Of a DNA stretch of 64,000 nt, positions 33,381-41,273 are shown piece by piece (positions within the stretch are counted from its first letter, which is position 1; the number at the start of each line of letters is the position of its first letter). The notes under the pieces were generated by a model that saw only the letters and a program-made list of their open reading frames with translations, searched no databases and was not told the DNA's origin. The stretch spans positions 124,001 to 188,000 of the forward strand of contig NZ_JAFFZM010000012.1 of the NCBI RefSeq assembly GCF_017676345.1. Direction: 5' to 3'. This stretch comes from Streptomyces smyrnaeus. GTDB taxonomy: Bacteria > Actinomycetota > Actinomycetes > Streptomycetales > Streptomycetaceae. A program made the position numbers and the translations under genes.

Positions 33381-35351
33381 ATGCGCAGGTCCGCGGATAT
33401 CGACGAACTGCGGCGCGTACTGTGCGCCGCTCTGGGCTCCCCCGAGCCCGTCTGCTCCTTGGCCCGGCTGGAACCCGACCCCGGCGCGTTCGCCGCTGCG
33501 GACCCGGCGGTGCGCGAGCGCCGCACTCTTGTCGGCGGCGGAGCCCTGTACAACCCGACCAGCCCCGCCCCGGGCCCCGCCGTGCTCGACGAGCTGGCCC
33601 GCCGTGCGAAGACCTTGGACGCGCCGCAGATCCTGGTGCCCCACGTACGCCGCGGCGACGACACCGGCGCGCTGCGGGCAGCCGGCTTCGTTCCCCTCAC
33701 CGCCGGAACCGAGTGCGTCCTTCGGCTGACCGGAGACGTGGACGAGCTCCTGCGCGACCGCGTCGGTGCCAAACAACTCCGCGACCTGCGCCGCCGCCAC
33801 AACGCGGCGTCCCGAGAAGTCGGCTGGGAGCGGTTCCGGTTGAGCGAGCTGGACCACAGGCAGTGGGCGCGGGACGCCTTCGTGGAACTCCACCGGCACC
33901 ACGCCGAGCGCTCGGGCGGCCATGGCTTCAACCCGTACAGCGCCGACGCCCTCGACGCACTGGCGCACGGCGCGCTGGCGGAGCGCACCGAGATGTTCGT
34001 ACGCCGCAGAAAGAACACCGTCGTGCAGGCCGGGCTCGTCATGGCATCGCACAACGGCCGGGGCATCCACTTCCTCACGCAGGCCGTGGACCAGGACGAT
34101 CCTGCCGCGCGGCACAACCTCTACCTGGCCTCCCTCTACAGGCTGTACCAGGATGCGCGGCGCTCCGGCCTGGACTGGGTCCACCTCGGACGAGGGGACG
34201 CCCACCGCAAGCGCCGCCTGGGAGCCGATCTGTTCGTCCCCCTCGACCACTGGCTGCGCGCCCCCGGCCTCACGTCCTCGCAGACAGCCGAAGCGGAGCA
34301 GGAGCTCTCGAAGTTCGCGGCCCCTCCCGTCACGGCGGTGCCGGTGCCCGGCCCGGCACGCTTCCGCCATCGGCCACGGTTCGACCTGGTCGACCTGTCG
34401 AGCAACACCAACCCCTTCCTCGGCACCGCCGGCCACTACCCCGAACTCGACACGGCGGAGCTCGCCGGAACGTATCTGGACACGGTCGCGAAACTGCCCG
34501 GGCACGGTGGCCCGGGCACGCTGACCCCGGACCACCTGCTGTTCACCAGCGGGGCGGTCGACGGTGTCATGCTGCTCCTGGCGGCGCTGACCTCGCCCGA
34601 CGAGCGCATCTGCGTCACCCCGCCCACCTTCGAGCTGTACTCCCACTTCGCCCGTCTGCTGCGCCTGCCCGTCGTCGAGGTGCCGCTGCGCGGCGACTCG
34701 CTGTCAAACCTCGACGTCGAGCGCATCCTGGAGGCCGAGCCCCGGGCGACCATCCTGTGCGATCCGAACAACCCCGTCGGGACGCGGCTCGAACGGGCGC
34801 AGGTGCACGCCCTGGTGGCGCGCAGTCGCGGGCTGGTGGTGATCGACGAAGCCTATGTCGAGTTCAGTGAGCAGCCTTCGTATGCCGAGTTGATCGAACA
34901 GCACGACAACCTCATTGTCCTCAGGACGCTCTCGAAAGCGTGGGGGCTGGCCAGTGCGCGCTGTGGCATCGTCCTGGCGCACCCCGGCATCGTCGAGGCG
35001 CTGCGGCGGGTGCAGGTGCCCTTCGGATTCACCAACGCCTCGCAGCACGCCGTTCGGGCCCGGCTGACCGACTCCCGACGGGTGCTCGCCGGGATCCGGC
35101 GCATCCGCGCCGAGCGTGAGCGGATGGCCGCGGCACTGGCCGACCACCCGGCGGTGGACCGGGTGTTCCCCTCCGACGCCAACTTCCTGCTGGTCCGTCT
35201 GCACAAGCACGAGCATGTGATGGGCCGGTTGCGCGATGCGGGCATCCTCGTCGCCGACACCGGGCGCCTCGTCCCGGGAACCTGCCGTATCTCGGTCGGT
35301 GATCGGCGAGCCAACAACATGCTGCTCGAAGCGCTCTCCTCGGCCCTGTGA
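33381..35351 (+). CDS. GNAT (FemX/BioF2-like) - PLP aminotransferase fusion protein
   Basis: A 656-residue two-domain protein. Residues about 75-310 look like the Acetyltransf_6 branch of GNAT proteins (relatives of FemABX): LRDRVGAKQLRDLRRRHNAA, a central HFLTQAVDQ block and YRLYQDARRSGLDWVHLGRGD. Residues about 330-656 are a fold-type I aminotransferase close to histidinol-phosphate aminotransferase (HisC/CobD): DLSSNTNPF, DPNNPVGT, VIDEAYVEF and LSKAWG with the PLP lysine K519. The ATG at 33381 follows the small ORF closely; its own ribosome binding site is weak. It probably aminates (or decarboxylates) an intermediate and acylates or aminoacylates an amine. The fusion is unusual. Confidence 0.8.
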   Translation: MRRSADIDELRRVLCAALGSPEPVCSLARLEPDPGAFAAADPAVRERRTLVGGGALYNPTSPAPGPAVLDELARRAKTLDAPQILVPHVRRGDDTGALRAAGFVPLTAGTECVLRLTGDVDELLRDRVGAKQLRDLRRRHNAASREVGWERFRLSELDHRQWARDAFVELHRHHAERSGGHGFNPYSADALDALAHGALAERTEMFVRRRKNTVVQAGLVMASHNGRGIHFLTQAVDQDDPAARHNLYLASLYRLYQDARRSGLDWVHLGRGDAHRKRRLGADLFVPLDHWLRAPGLTSSQTAEAEQELSKFAAPPVTAVPVPGPARFRHRPRFDLVDLSSNTNPFLGTAGHYPELDTAELAGTYLDTVAKLPGHGGPGTLTPDHLLFTSGAVDGVMLLLAALTSPDERICVTPPTFELYSHFARLLRLPVVEVPLRGDSLSNLDVERILEAEPRATILCDPNNPVGTRLERAQVHALVARSRGLVVIDEAYVEFSEQPSYAELIEQHDNLIVLRTLSKAWGLASARCGIVLAHPGIVEALRRVQVPFGFTNASQHAVRARLTDSRRVLAGIRRIRAERERMAAALADHPAVDRVFPSDANFLLVRLHKHEHVMGRLRDAGILVADTGRLVPGTCRISVGDRRANNMLLEALSSAL

Positions 35352-35654
35352 GCCGTCCGAAGCGGCGGGGGCACGGGCCTCAACCGTCCGCAGCGCCTCC
35401 TTTGGGCGGCCGAGGTCCATCAGGTCGTTGCCGTGGCCGGCGAAGAGCGACGCATGGCGGGCCGGATCGTCGGTGGCGGCGAGCCGGTGCTCGGAGAGCC
35501 GGGCCAGGAGGGGCGCGCGCCCGACGGTGAGGTCGGCCGGGCAGGGGGCCGGCTGCCGAGCGCGGCGCCCAGTGCCGGCCAGGGGGTCGTGCCGCGTGCC
35601 AGGCCGCGTGCCAGGAGGAGGACGCGGGTCCGCACTCCGGGCCGGTGCAAGGCG
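35352..35654 (-). pseudogene. Possible remnant of a TPR-type regulator gene
   Basis: The 303-bp gap between the fusion gene and the cupin gene has no intact gene. On the minus strand a frame without a start codon reads LLARLSEHRLAATDDPARHASLF, then GNDLMDLGRPKEALRTVEA, which has the rhythm of a tetratricopeptide repeat (L..LGR..EAL). It runs into the 3' end of the fusion gene. A decayed gene fragment is the best guess, but chance coding resemblance in GC-rich DNA is possible. Confidence 0.25.
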
Positions 35655-36131
35655 CTAGAGAAGCGGCACGGGCTCGTTCCCGCCGCCTTTTGTCTCGATG
35701 GTCAGGAACGACAGGACGTCGTCGCCGATGTTCTTCAGGTCGTGCAGGTGGTGTCGCCCCTCGGCGAGACAGAAGTTCTGGGTACGGCCGCGGGAGTAGG
35801 AGATCTCGCGCGTGGTGCCGTCGCTGTTGTGCTGGCGGGCCCGGCCGCTGGTGAGAGCTATCCAGAAATAGTCCAGCACATGCCGGTGCACGGGGATGCG
35901 CTCTCCCGGCTGGAGACGAGTCTCCCAGATGCGGAGGGCATCGGTCTCTTTCAGCAGCGTCTGGCCGACCCGGCCGTTGTGGGCGTTGTTGTCGAACTCC
36001 TTCTTCAGCTCGGGGCTCCAGCGAGCGAACCCCTCGGCGACGACAGTGCCGACCAGAGGGAGAGCAGAGTGCGCGTCAGTACCCACGAACCGGTTCCTTT
36101 CGGCTTCGGTGAGCTCGGCGGCAACCGACAT
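35655..36131 (-). CDS. Cupin-domain protein
   Basis: A 158-residue single cupin, cytosolic. The metal-binding pattern is RIPVHRHVLDYFWIALTSG (cupin motif 1) and the later GRHHLHDLKNIGDDVLSFL (motif 2), with a GRTQNFCLAEG segment between. The ATG at 36131 is preceded by GGAGGA. The larger frame on this strand is antisense to the following genes and not real. It converges with the biosynthetic operon and may be a tailoring or isomerase enzyme of the cluster or an unrelated small-molecule binding protein; orientation leaves this open. Confidence 0.75.
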   Translation of the reverse strand: MSVAAELTEAERNRFVGTDAHSALPLVGTVVAEGFARWSPELKKEFDNNAHNGRVGQTLLKETDALRIWETRLQPGERIPVHRHVLDYFWIALTSGRARQHNSDGTTREISYSRGRTQNFCLAEGRHHLHDLKNIGDDVLSFLTIETKGGGNEPVPLL

Positions 36132-36404
36132 CCGGTCCTCCGGAACGGAGGGGTGGGTCGCCTGCCTCAGGCTATAGGCGGCCGAAATGGCGCGGCAAGG
36201 AGCCGTCGGTGCCCTCCTGCCCACGGCCGACCGGCACGCCGCGGCGCCGCCGGACGGGGACGTGCCACCCGGCCACGGGGCCGGGCGTTTACCGGCGGTG
36301 GGGCGGGCTACCCGGCCTGCGCCGGCCCCGGATCCGGGGCGCAACGACCCATCAGCTCGGCTCCCGCCCCATGCGCGACGGTCCGGGAGCCGGAGAGGGC
36401 GGAC

Positions 36405-37100
36405 ATGTACACCACTTTGCTCATCGTCGGTCTCGTCGTGATCCTGGCCGTCGCCCTCGTTCTGGCCTTCCGCCTCAGGCAGCGGGCGGGAGCCGGCGGG
36501 CAGAGCCTGAAGCGGCGTTTCGGACCCGAGTACGACCGTGCCGTGGCCCGTCACAACGGGGACGCCAAGGCCGCCAGGCGCGAGTTGAACGAGCGGCTGC
36601 GGCGCTACGGCTCGCTGCGGGAGAAGCCGCTGACACCCGGTGAGCCGGAGCGGTACGCCGAACGCTGGGCCGCGGTCCAGGAGCACTTCGTTCAGTCGCC
36701 GCACGCGGCACTGAACGAAGCGGACGTTCTGCTGGACCAGTTGGCCACCGAACGCGGTTACCCTCCGAACGTCCCGTTCGAGGAGCGCATCGCCGCGCTG
36801 TCGGTGCACCACGCCCACCAGGTGCACGGATACCTGCGCGTGCGCGAGGCGCTGCGCGGTGACAGCACCGAGGAGATGCGGGCGGCCTTCCTGGAGGCGC
36901 GTGGCCTGTTCGAGGCGCTGGCCACCCCGCACCACGACAGCGCGACGCCCGAGCCGGGGCTCGGGCGCAGCGGCGGCATCGGGCGCAGGCACCACCGGCA
37001 CGAGCCGACGCACGCCGTGGGACGGGGAAGTGAGCCCGGCCGCGCCGGCGGAGCGCGCTGGACGCCGGGCCACTCCATGAGGGGAGGCGAGGCCCGATGA
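36405..37100 (+). CDS. Membrane-anchored protein of unknown function
   Basis: A 231-residue protein with one N-terminal transmembrane helix (residues 3-22, TTLLIVGLVVILAVALVLAF) followed by a charged, mainly helical cytosolic part (KRRFGPEYDRAVARHNGDAKAARRELNERL is typical of a conserved Streptomyces family) and a low-complexity Gly/Arg/His tail. GGAGAGGG precedes the ATG. Its stop overlaps the next gene by 4 bp (ATGA), so the two are coupled. No function is known. Confidence 0.7.
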   Translation: MYTTLLIVGLVVILAVALVLAFRLRQRAGAGGQSLKRRFGPEYDRAVARHNGDAKAARRELNERLRRYGSLREKPLTPGEPERYAERWAAVQEHFVQSPHAALNEADVLLDQLATERGYPPNVPFEERIAALSVHHAHQVHGYLRVREALRGDSTEEMRAAFLEARGLFEALATPHHDSATPEPGLGRSGGIGRRHHRHEPTHAVGRGSEPGRAGGARWTPGHSMRGGEAR

Positions 37101-37579
37101 CGACCGACGCCGAACGCTCCCGGACCGCGCCCCCGCCTCCGCCCCCACCGGGCGTCCCAGGAGCGGCCGGGCGAACCGGCCACACCGCGCCGACGGGACC
37201 GTCGGGACCGGCGGAACCGACCGAACCGGCCGGAGCACCGCGGACCACCGGCGGCGCACCCGGCGGGGGCCACACGGCGCCCGCACACGCGGGGGCGCTC
37301 CGTACGACGGAGGCGCTGCTGCCGGAGGGGCGGCGTGCGGAACTGGAGCTGCGCCTCCAGGAATCCCTCACCACCTTCGTCGAGGACCCGCGCGGCGCGG
37401 TGCGGGAGGCCGACGCGGTGTTCGAGGAGGCGACGAACCAGCTGACCGAGGCGCTTGTGGAGCTGCGGCGCTCCCTCCGTTCGAGCTGCCCCGACCAGCT
37501 GGGCGGCACCGGCACGGAGGAGCTGCGTCGGGCGCTCCAGCAGTATCGCGACACCGCCGAGCGGCTGTTGCGGCTGTAG
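37097..37579 (+). CDS. Unknown protein, coupled to the preceding membrane protein gene
   Basis: A 160-residue soluble protein. The first 75 residues are Pro/Gly/Thr-rich and probably disordered. The C-terminal 85 residues are helical (ELRLQESLTTFVEDPRGAVREADAVFEEATNQLTEAL), and the phrase with P..A..EAD.....ATNQL echoes SPHAALNEADVLLDQLATER in the upstream partner, suggesting a shared small domain and possible interaction. Start overlaps the upstream stop. Confidence 0.7.
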   Translation: MTTDAERSRTAPPPPPPPGVPGAAGRTGHTAPTGPSGPAEPTEPAGAPRTTGGAPGGGHTAPAHAGALRTTEALLPEGRRAELELRLQESLTTFVEDPRGAVREADAVFEEATNQLTEALVELRRSLRSSCPDQLGGTGTEELRRALQQYRDTAERLLRL

Positions 37580-37628
37580 CCGGTCGCAGGAGACCGCTGC
37601 GGTGTGCGAGCCGCGGCATGTGCGAGAA

Positions 37629-37675
37629 CGCCCCCGTGCGGTGGACCGGCGACAGCTGTTCCGCGCACGGGGGCG
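37629..37675. terminator. Bidirectional terminator
   Basis: A perfect 12-bp stem (CGCCCCCGTGCG at 37629-37640 with 37664-37675) around a 23-base loop in the 160-bp convergent gap before the DUF4360 gene. Confidence 0.7.
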
Positions 37676-37739
37676 GGATGTGCAGGCCCACCCACACGTC
37701 ATCGTGTGTGATCGGCCGGAGGGCGGCTGGTGGGGTGTG

Positions 37740-38402
37740 TCAGGAGGTCGGGCACTTCTTCCAGGCGAAGTGGTAGGTCGTGTTGATGTTCCCGTCGGTG
37801 GAGTCCATCGTCATGAAGCTGGTCTTGGTCGGGTCCGAGGTGCCGGCATCGACGCGTATCTCGGTGTTGACGTTGAAGTTGCGCTGCTCGCCGCAGGGCT
37901 TCCACACCAACTGGCCCCAGTCGGTGGAGTCGGTGGCCTGCCAGTTGCCGTCCTGCGGGCCGTCGAAGGGGTGGCTGGTGGCTGCCGTGTCCGAGGAGCC
38001 CTGGAAGTAGTACGACGCCTTCTGCAGTCCACTGGCACCGGGCTGCAGATACGCGTATCCGCGGTAGTCCGCGCTGACGATCGCGTAGGTGAAGCCCTGC
38101 GGGACGTGCACGATGAGGTTGAGCTGGCAGTTCTTGCGGCGGTCGGTGGGCTTGGAGTTGGGTCCCACTTCGGCGAGGTAGTCGCTGTAGGTGACGGTGA
38201 AGGCCGTGTTGTCCTCCGCGACAGCCACCTGGGCGGTTCCTTCGGGGCACCCGGAACCGTTCACCGTGGCGACGTCGATGACGATCTTGTCGTCAGGCGG
38301 GTCGGCGATGGCGCTGGACGCACCCTGAGCGGGCTGCGCGGAGAACGCGGCAGCGAACAACGCCACCGCCACCGCTGGGATCTTGAGTGATCTTCGAGAC
38401 AT
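37740..38402 (-). CDS. Secreted DUF4360 family protein
   Basis: A 220-residue exported protein with signal peptide (1-27, cleavage near AQG-A). The mature part begins near DDKIVIDVATVNGSGCPEGTAQV, then TVTYSDYLAEVG, RKNCQLNLIVHVPQGF and a C-terminal CPTS, matching DUF4360 with its paired cysteines. The ATG at 38402 follows GAAGGG. The family is common in Streptomyces secretomes and fungi, but its function is unknown. It stands alone. Confidence 0.85.
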   Translation of the reverse strand: MSRRSLKIPAVAVALFAAAFSAQPAQGASSAIADPPDDKIVIDVATVNGSGCPEGTAQVAVAEDNTAFTVTYSDYLAEVGPNSKPTDRRKNCQLNLIVHVPQGFTYAIVSADYRGYAYLQPGASGLQKASYYFQGSSDTAATSHPFDGPQDGNWQATDSTDWGQLVWKPCGEQRNFNVNTEIRVDAGTSDPTKTSFMTMDSTDGNINTTYHFAWKKCPTS

Positions 38403-38697
38403 GACCGTACCCTTCGAGTCGTTTCGGGCTCGACCACTCAGCAGGAGAGCTGAGGTCCGTGACAGACCCGGAACGGAATCCGGAACAGGGCCCGGGAAAC
38501 AGAACCGGGTCGAGGTTGGCGCAGTGCCGCTACCGCCGCTGTGGCGAAGTCCCCCCACCGCGCACCCAGCGACGTCTTCTCCCCCGCAATTGGTATGTAC
38601 TTGTCCCGTCAGTGGTTGGCCAGGTCGGTTTTCGGACGCGCTCCCGCGCATGGAACAGGCCGGTGGTCGGCGTTCGCACGCCGAGCCTTCGGGTCCG

Positions 38698-39687
38698 TCA
38701 TGCGCGTAAGGTGACCGAGGGCGCGTGCCCGTAGCGCCGCCGGTACCAGTTGGCGAACCGGCCGAGGTTGGAGAAGCCCCAGCGGAAGGCGATCTCGGCC
38801 ACGGTGACCGGCCCGTCGGCGTCGGCCGCGACCAGGTCCCGGTGGGCGCGGTCCAGACGCACCTCGCGAAGATAGGCCAACGGTGTGCGGCCGACATACC
38901 GTTGGAACGCTTCCTGGAGTGCCCTGGGGCTGAGCCTGGCGGCCGCGGCGAGGTCGGAGAGGGTCAGCGGCTGGTCGCTGCGTTCCTCGATGAGCTGGAT
39001 GGCTCTGCGGACGGCAGGATGTGCCACGTTCCCGATGTGCCGCACCGGCTCCGAGCCCGGCAGCAGCCGGTGCGTCGCCATCAGTGTCGCGGCCGCCGCC
39101 TGGGTGAGTTGCGCCGCGACCAGCGGATTGGTGTGCGCGAGACCACCGGCCATGATCTCCCGGTGCACTGCCGCGGAGATCCCCGACCAGCTCTCCGCCG
39201 CGGCTGCGGACACCGGTCCGCCCAGGGCGAACCGTGCCCGCACCGGCTCCTCACGGCCCAACGCCTCCCCGGCCGCCCGGTCCACCAGTTCCTTGGACAG
39301 TCTGATCGTGGTCATGCGGGCGCCGGCGCCCCAGAAGACCTTGAACCTGCGCTGCGGGTCGAGCACATAGGTGTCCCCCGTCCCGACGAACTGTTCCTCG
39401 CGGCCCGGCGACTCGACCCGGACCCTGCCCTTGTGCACCTGGCAGACGAGCAGATACGTCGTCAGCGGCTCCGGAGCCACCAGTGTCTCGGTGCCGTAGC
39501 TCAAGGCGGACAGGGTGACACCGGGAAAGCCTCCTTCCGCGTACCACGCGGAGAAGTCCTGCGGCCTGTTCAGGGCGCGCAGTTCGTACGGGCTGTAGGC
39601 GGTGCTGATCATCTCCCGCGTCTCGTCCAGGTCGTCGCTGCGGACCAGCGTCCGCATCCGGCTGTCATCGGCAGCGGACGCGTTCAT
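38698..39687 (-). CDS. AraC family transcriptional regulator
   Basis: A 329-residue regulator with an N-terminal AraC_binding_2 type sensor domain (about 30-200) and a C-terminal double helix-turn-helix (about 225-325: PLTLSDLAAAARLSPRALQEAFQRYVGRTPLAYLREVRLDRAH then VAEIAFRWGFSNLGRFANWYRRRYG). The ATG at 39687 follows GAGGAAG. Nineteen bases upstream begins a 40-bp block that recurs, inverted, at 41080-41119, so that block is probably this gene's promoter or operator. The neighbouring alpha/beta hydrolase on the same strand is a likely target. Confidence 0.88.
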   Translation of the reverse strand: MNASAADDSRMRTLVRSDDLDETREMISTAYSPYELRALNRPQDFSAWYAEGGFPGVTLSALSYGTETLVAPEPLTTYLLVCQVHKGRVRVESPGREEQFVGTGDTYVLDPQRRFKVFWGAGARMTTIRLSKELVDRAAGEALGREEPVRARFALGGPVSAAAAESWSGISAAVHREIMAGGLAHTNPLVAAQLTQAAAATLMATHRLLPGSEPVRHIGNVAHPAVRRAIQLIEERSDQPLTLSDLAAAARLSPRALQEAFQRYVGRTPLAYLREVRLDRAHRDLVAADADGPVTVAEIAFRWGFSNLGRFANWYRRRYGHAPSVTLRA

Positions 39688-39706
39688 TCAAGCTTCCTCA
39701 CTCACC

Positions 39707-39920
39707 GTCGCGTTATCCGGCCAGAGGCCGCGTTCCGCGGCTAGCCTGCCCTTTCCGCAGTGAGTAACGTTCTCAATCCCAGGAGTCAAATGCCGGGCAA
39801 GTCCGGGGAATTCACACGGGCGAGTATCGGCCATACCTGGAGCCGTACCGCGCCTGGGGGTCGGGGGACCCCAGCGCTGTACGGCAGGACCCCGGGCCGG
39901 TGTTTCCGGCTCGGGGTCCT
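39707..39920 (-). repeat. Structured inverted-repeat element, left copy
   Basis: Read on the minus strand, this segment has a hairpin (39886-39920, AGGACCCCG...CGGGGTCCT with inner GCCGG/CCGGC), a second hairpin (CTGGGG/CCCCAG, 39854-39873), and a 40-bp terminal block (39707-39746) beginning GGCTAGCCGCGGAACGCGGC, which itself contains GCCGCG-GAA-CGCGGC. The right copy at 40889-41119 has the same order on the plus strand. The terminal block matches at 33 of 40 positions. The first hairpin also serves as a terminator for the hydrolase gene. Confidence 0.7.
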
Positions 39921-39930
39921 GCTGTGCTGT

Positions 39931-39968
39931 GTCGCTGTATTCACGGTTTGTCGCTGTATTCACGGTTT
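39931..39968. repeat. 19-bp perfect tandem duplication
   Basis: GTCGCTGTATTCACGGTTT occurs twice back to back (39931-39949, 39950-39968), immediately outside the left structured element and downstream of the hydrolase stop. Confidence 0.9.
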
Positions 39969-40024
39969 CCCGTGGACGCCTACCGCGGCCCGGAACGCCC
40001 CGTCGCGGCCGCGGCGCCGGGCCG

Positions 40025-40834
40025 TCAGCCCGGATCGGCGGCGGAGGCGGCTCCCGGCGCGGTGAGACGCCCCAGGACCGACCGCAGCAGCGCGTTGAAC
40101 TCCGCGGGCTGCTCGACGTGCGGCATGTGGCCCGACTCCGTCATGAGGTGCGCCTCCCCGCGCGGAGCGAGCCGAGCGAGGGTGGTGGACACCTCCGCGG
40201 GGATCTCCGCGTCCAGCTCTCCGTGGATGAAGACCGCGGGCACGGTGAGCTCCCCGATGGTCTCCCGTGGATTGTGGCGCACCGCGTCGGTGAGGATCTG
40301 GTCGATGGTTTCCGAGGCGGTCAGGATCTGCTCGGTCGTCCACTCCGGCAGCGACGGGTCGGCCAGGGGGCCGTACCAGTCCACGACCCACTGCCTGACC
40401 GTCGCAGCCCGGTCCGTGCGCAGCGCCTCCCGCAGCTCGACGAGCCGCTCGGCCTTCCGCTCCGCGGGCCAGTAGCCGGGCCCGTCGACAGCGACCACGG
40501 CACGTACGGACGAGGGGGCCCGTCTGGCGGCTTCCAGCACGATCGCGGCCCCGGCGGAGCAGCCGACCAGAACCGGAGCCTCCAGTTCGAGTGCGGCCGT
40601 CAGCGCCAGGACGTCCTGCGCGTTGTCCGCGATGGTGTTGTCGCTCGCCGGTCGCTCGGAGCGGCCGCACCCGCGCCAGTCGGGTACGACGACCCGGTGG
40701 TCACGGGCGAACTCCTCCTGCTGGGCGCGCCACACCAGGCCGCATGTGCCCCAGCCGTGCAACAGGACCAGCGGCTGTCCGGCACCGTGATCCTCATAGA
40801 ACAACTCGATCCGGTTGACGGTCGCGTAAGGCAC
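40025..40834 (-). CDS. Alpha/beta hydrolase
   Basis: A 269-residue cytosolic alpha/beta hydrolase. The oxyanion segment is LLHGWGT (24-30), the nucleophile elbow G-C-S93-A-G, the acid D207 in IHGELDAEIP and the base H235 in ESGHMPHVEQP. This is the form of esterases, C-C hydrolases and related enzymes; the substrate is unknown. It starts at GTG 40834 with a near-ideal AAGGAGG six bases upstream; longer upstream frames cross the repeat element and are not used. It lies between two inverted copies of a structured repeat and next to an AraC regulator on the same strand. Confidence 0.88.
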   Translation of the reverse strand: MPYATVNRIELFYEDHGAGQPLVLLHGWGTCGLVWRAQQEEFARDHRVVVPDWRGCGRSERPASDNTIADNAQDVLALTAALELEAPVLVGCSAGAAIVLEAARRAPSSVRAVVAVDGPGYWPAERKAERLVELREALRTDRAATVRQWVVDWYGPLADPSLPEWTTEQILTASETIDQILTDAVRHNPRETIGELTVPAVFIHGELDAEIPAEVSTTLARLAPRGEAHLMTESGHMPHVEQPAEFNALLRSVLGRLTAPGAASAADPG

Positions 40835-40888
40835 TGATCCTCCTTGCGGTGCAGCACGGCACAGGGCACGAAGCGGGACAGGTACAAG

Positions 40889-41119
40889 CAGGGCCCCGAG
40901 CCGGATTGCCGGCTCGGGGCCTCGCTGCACGGCGCTGGGATCCCCCGAATCCCAGCCACGTGACAGCCCCAAGGCGTGGCCGCGGCCGCCCTGCGCGCAT
41001 CCCACCCGCGAGAACCGCCCGGCGTCCCACGACACTTGGCGCCTTGTGTGCCAGGACGCTACGCACGGGGAAACGGCGAGGCTAGCCGGGGAGCGCGGCT
41101 GTTGGCCGAATAGCGCGAC
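40889..41119 (+). repeat. Structured inverted-repeat element, right copy
   Basis: On the plus strand: a perfect 13-bp hairpin with ATTG loop (40892-40904 with 40909-40921), a second hairpin CTGGGA...TCCCAG (40935-40954), and the 40-bp terminal block at 41080-41119 (GGCTAGCCGGGGAGCGCGGC onward). In the second hairpin the closing pair is A-T here and G-C in the left copy, a compensatory change. The element sits in the leader region of the hydrolase gene on the opposite strand. Confidence 0.7.
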
Positions 41120-41214
41120 CCGTCCCTCCGCTCCCGCACGTCTGCTCCCGGGGCGGACGGTACGGGCCCGCAGGCGGCACCGCGAGGAGGTGTGGGGCGT
41201 GGCCGAAAACAAAG

Positions 41215-41244
41215 TAAGGTTCGCCTAAGTTAAGGTTCGCCCAA
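41215..41244. promoter_or_regulatory. Tandem iron boxes (DmdR/IdeR type)
   Basis: TAAGGTTCGCCTAA (41215-41228) and TAAGGTTCGCCCAA (41231-41244) are repeated with a 16-bp period, 30 bp before the siderophore-binding protein gene. Their complement TTAGGCGAACCTTA matches the imperfect palindrome bound by the iron repressor DmdR1/IdeR (TTAGG...CCTAA type), implying expression under iron limitation. Confidence 0.8.
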
Positions 41245-41273
41245 GTAGCGATCCCCGAGTTTCGGAGCACCTG

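Larger units (their letters stand above)
39688..40024. other. Intergenic region between the hydrolase and AraC genes
   Basis: A 337-bp stretch without a gene, occupied by the left structured element (39707-39920) and the 19-bp tandem duplication (39931-39968). Confidence 0.7.
40835..41273. other. Divergent intergenic region, hydrolase and siderophore-binding genes
   Basis: A 439-bp stretch without a supported gene. It contains the right structured element (40889-41119) and the tandem iron boxes (41215-41244). Confidence 0.7.

Noticed and set aside
40892..40921. Rho-independent terminator or attenuator for the hydrolase gene
   Set aside because: The hairpin is strong but lies upstream of the gene with no U-tract and no visible alternative structure; attenuation cannot be argued from the sequence alone.
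39707..41119. Insertion sequence made of inverted repeats around a gene
   Set aside because: The enclosed gene is an alpha/beta hydrolase, not a transposase, the repeats are diverged, and no target-site duplication was seen; kept only as a structured repeat pair.
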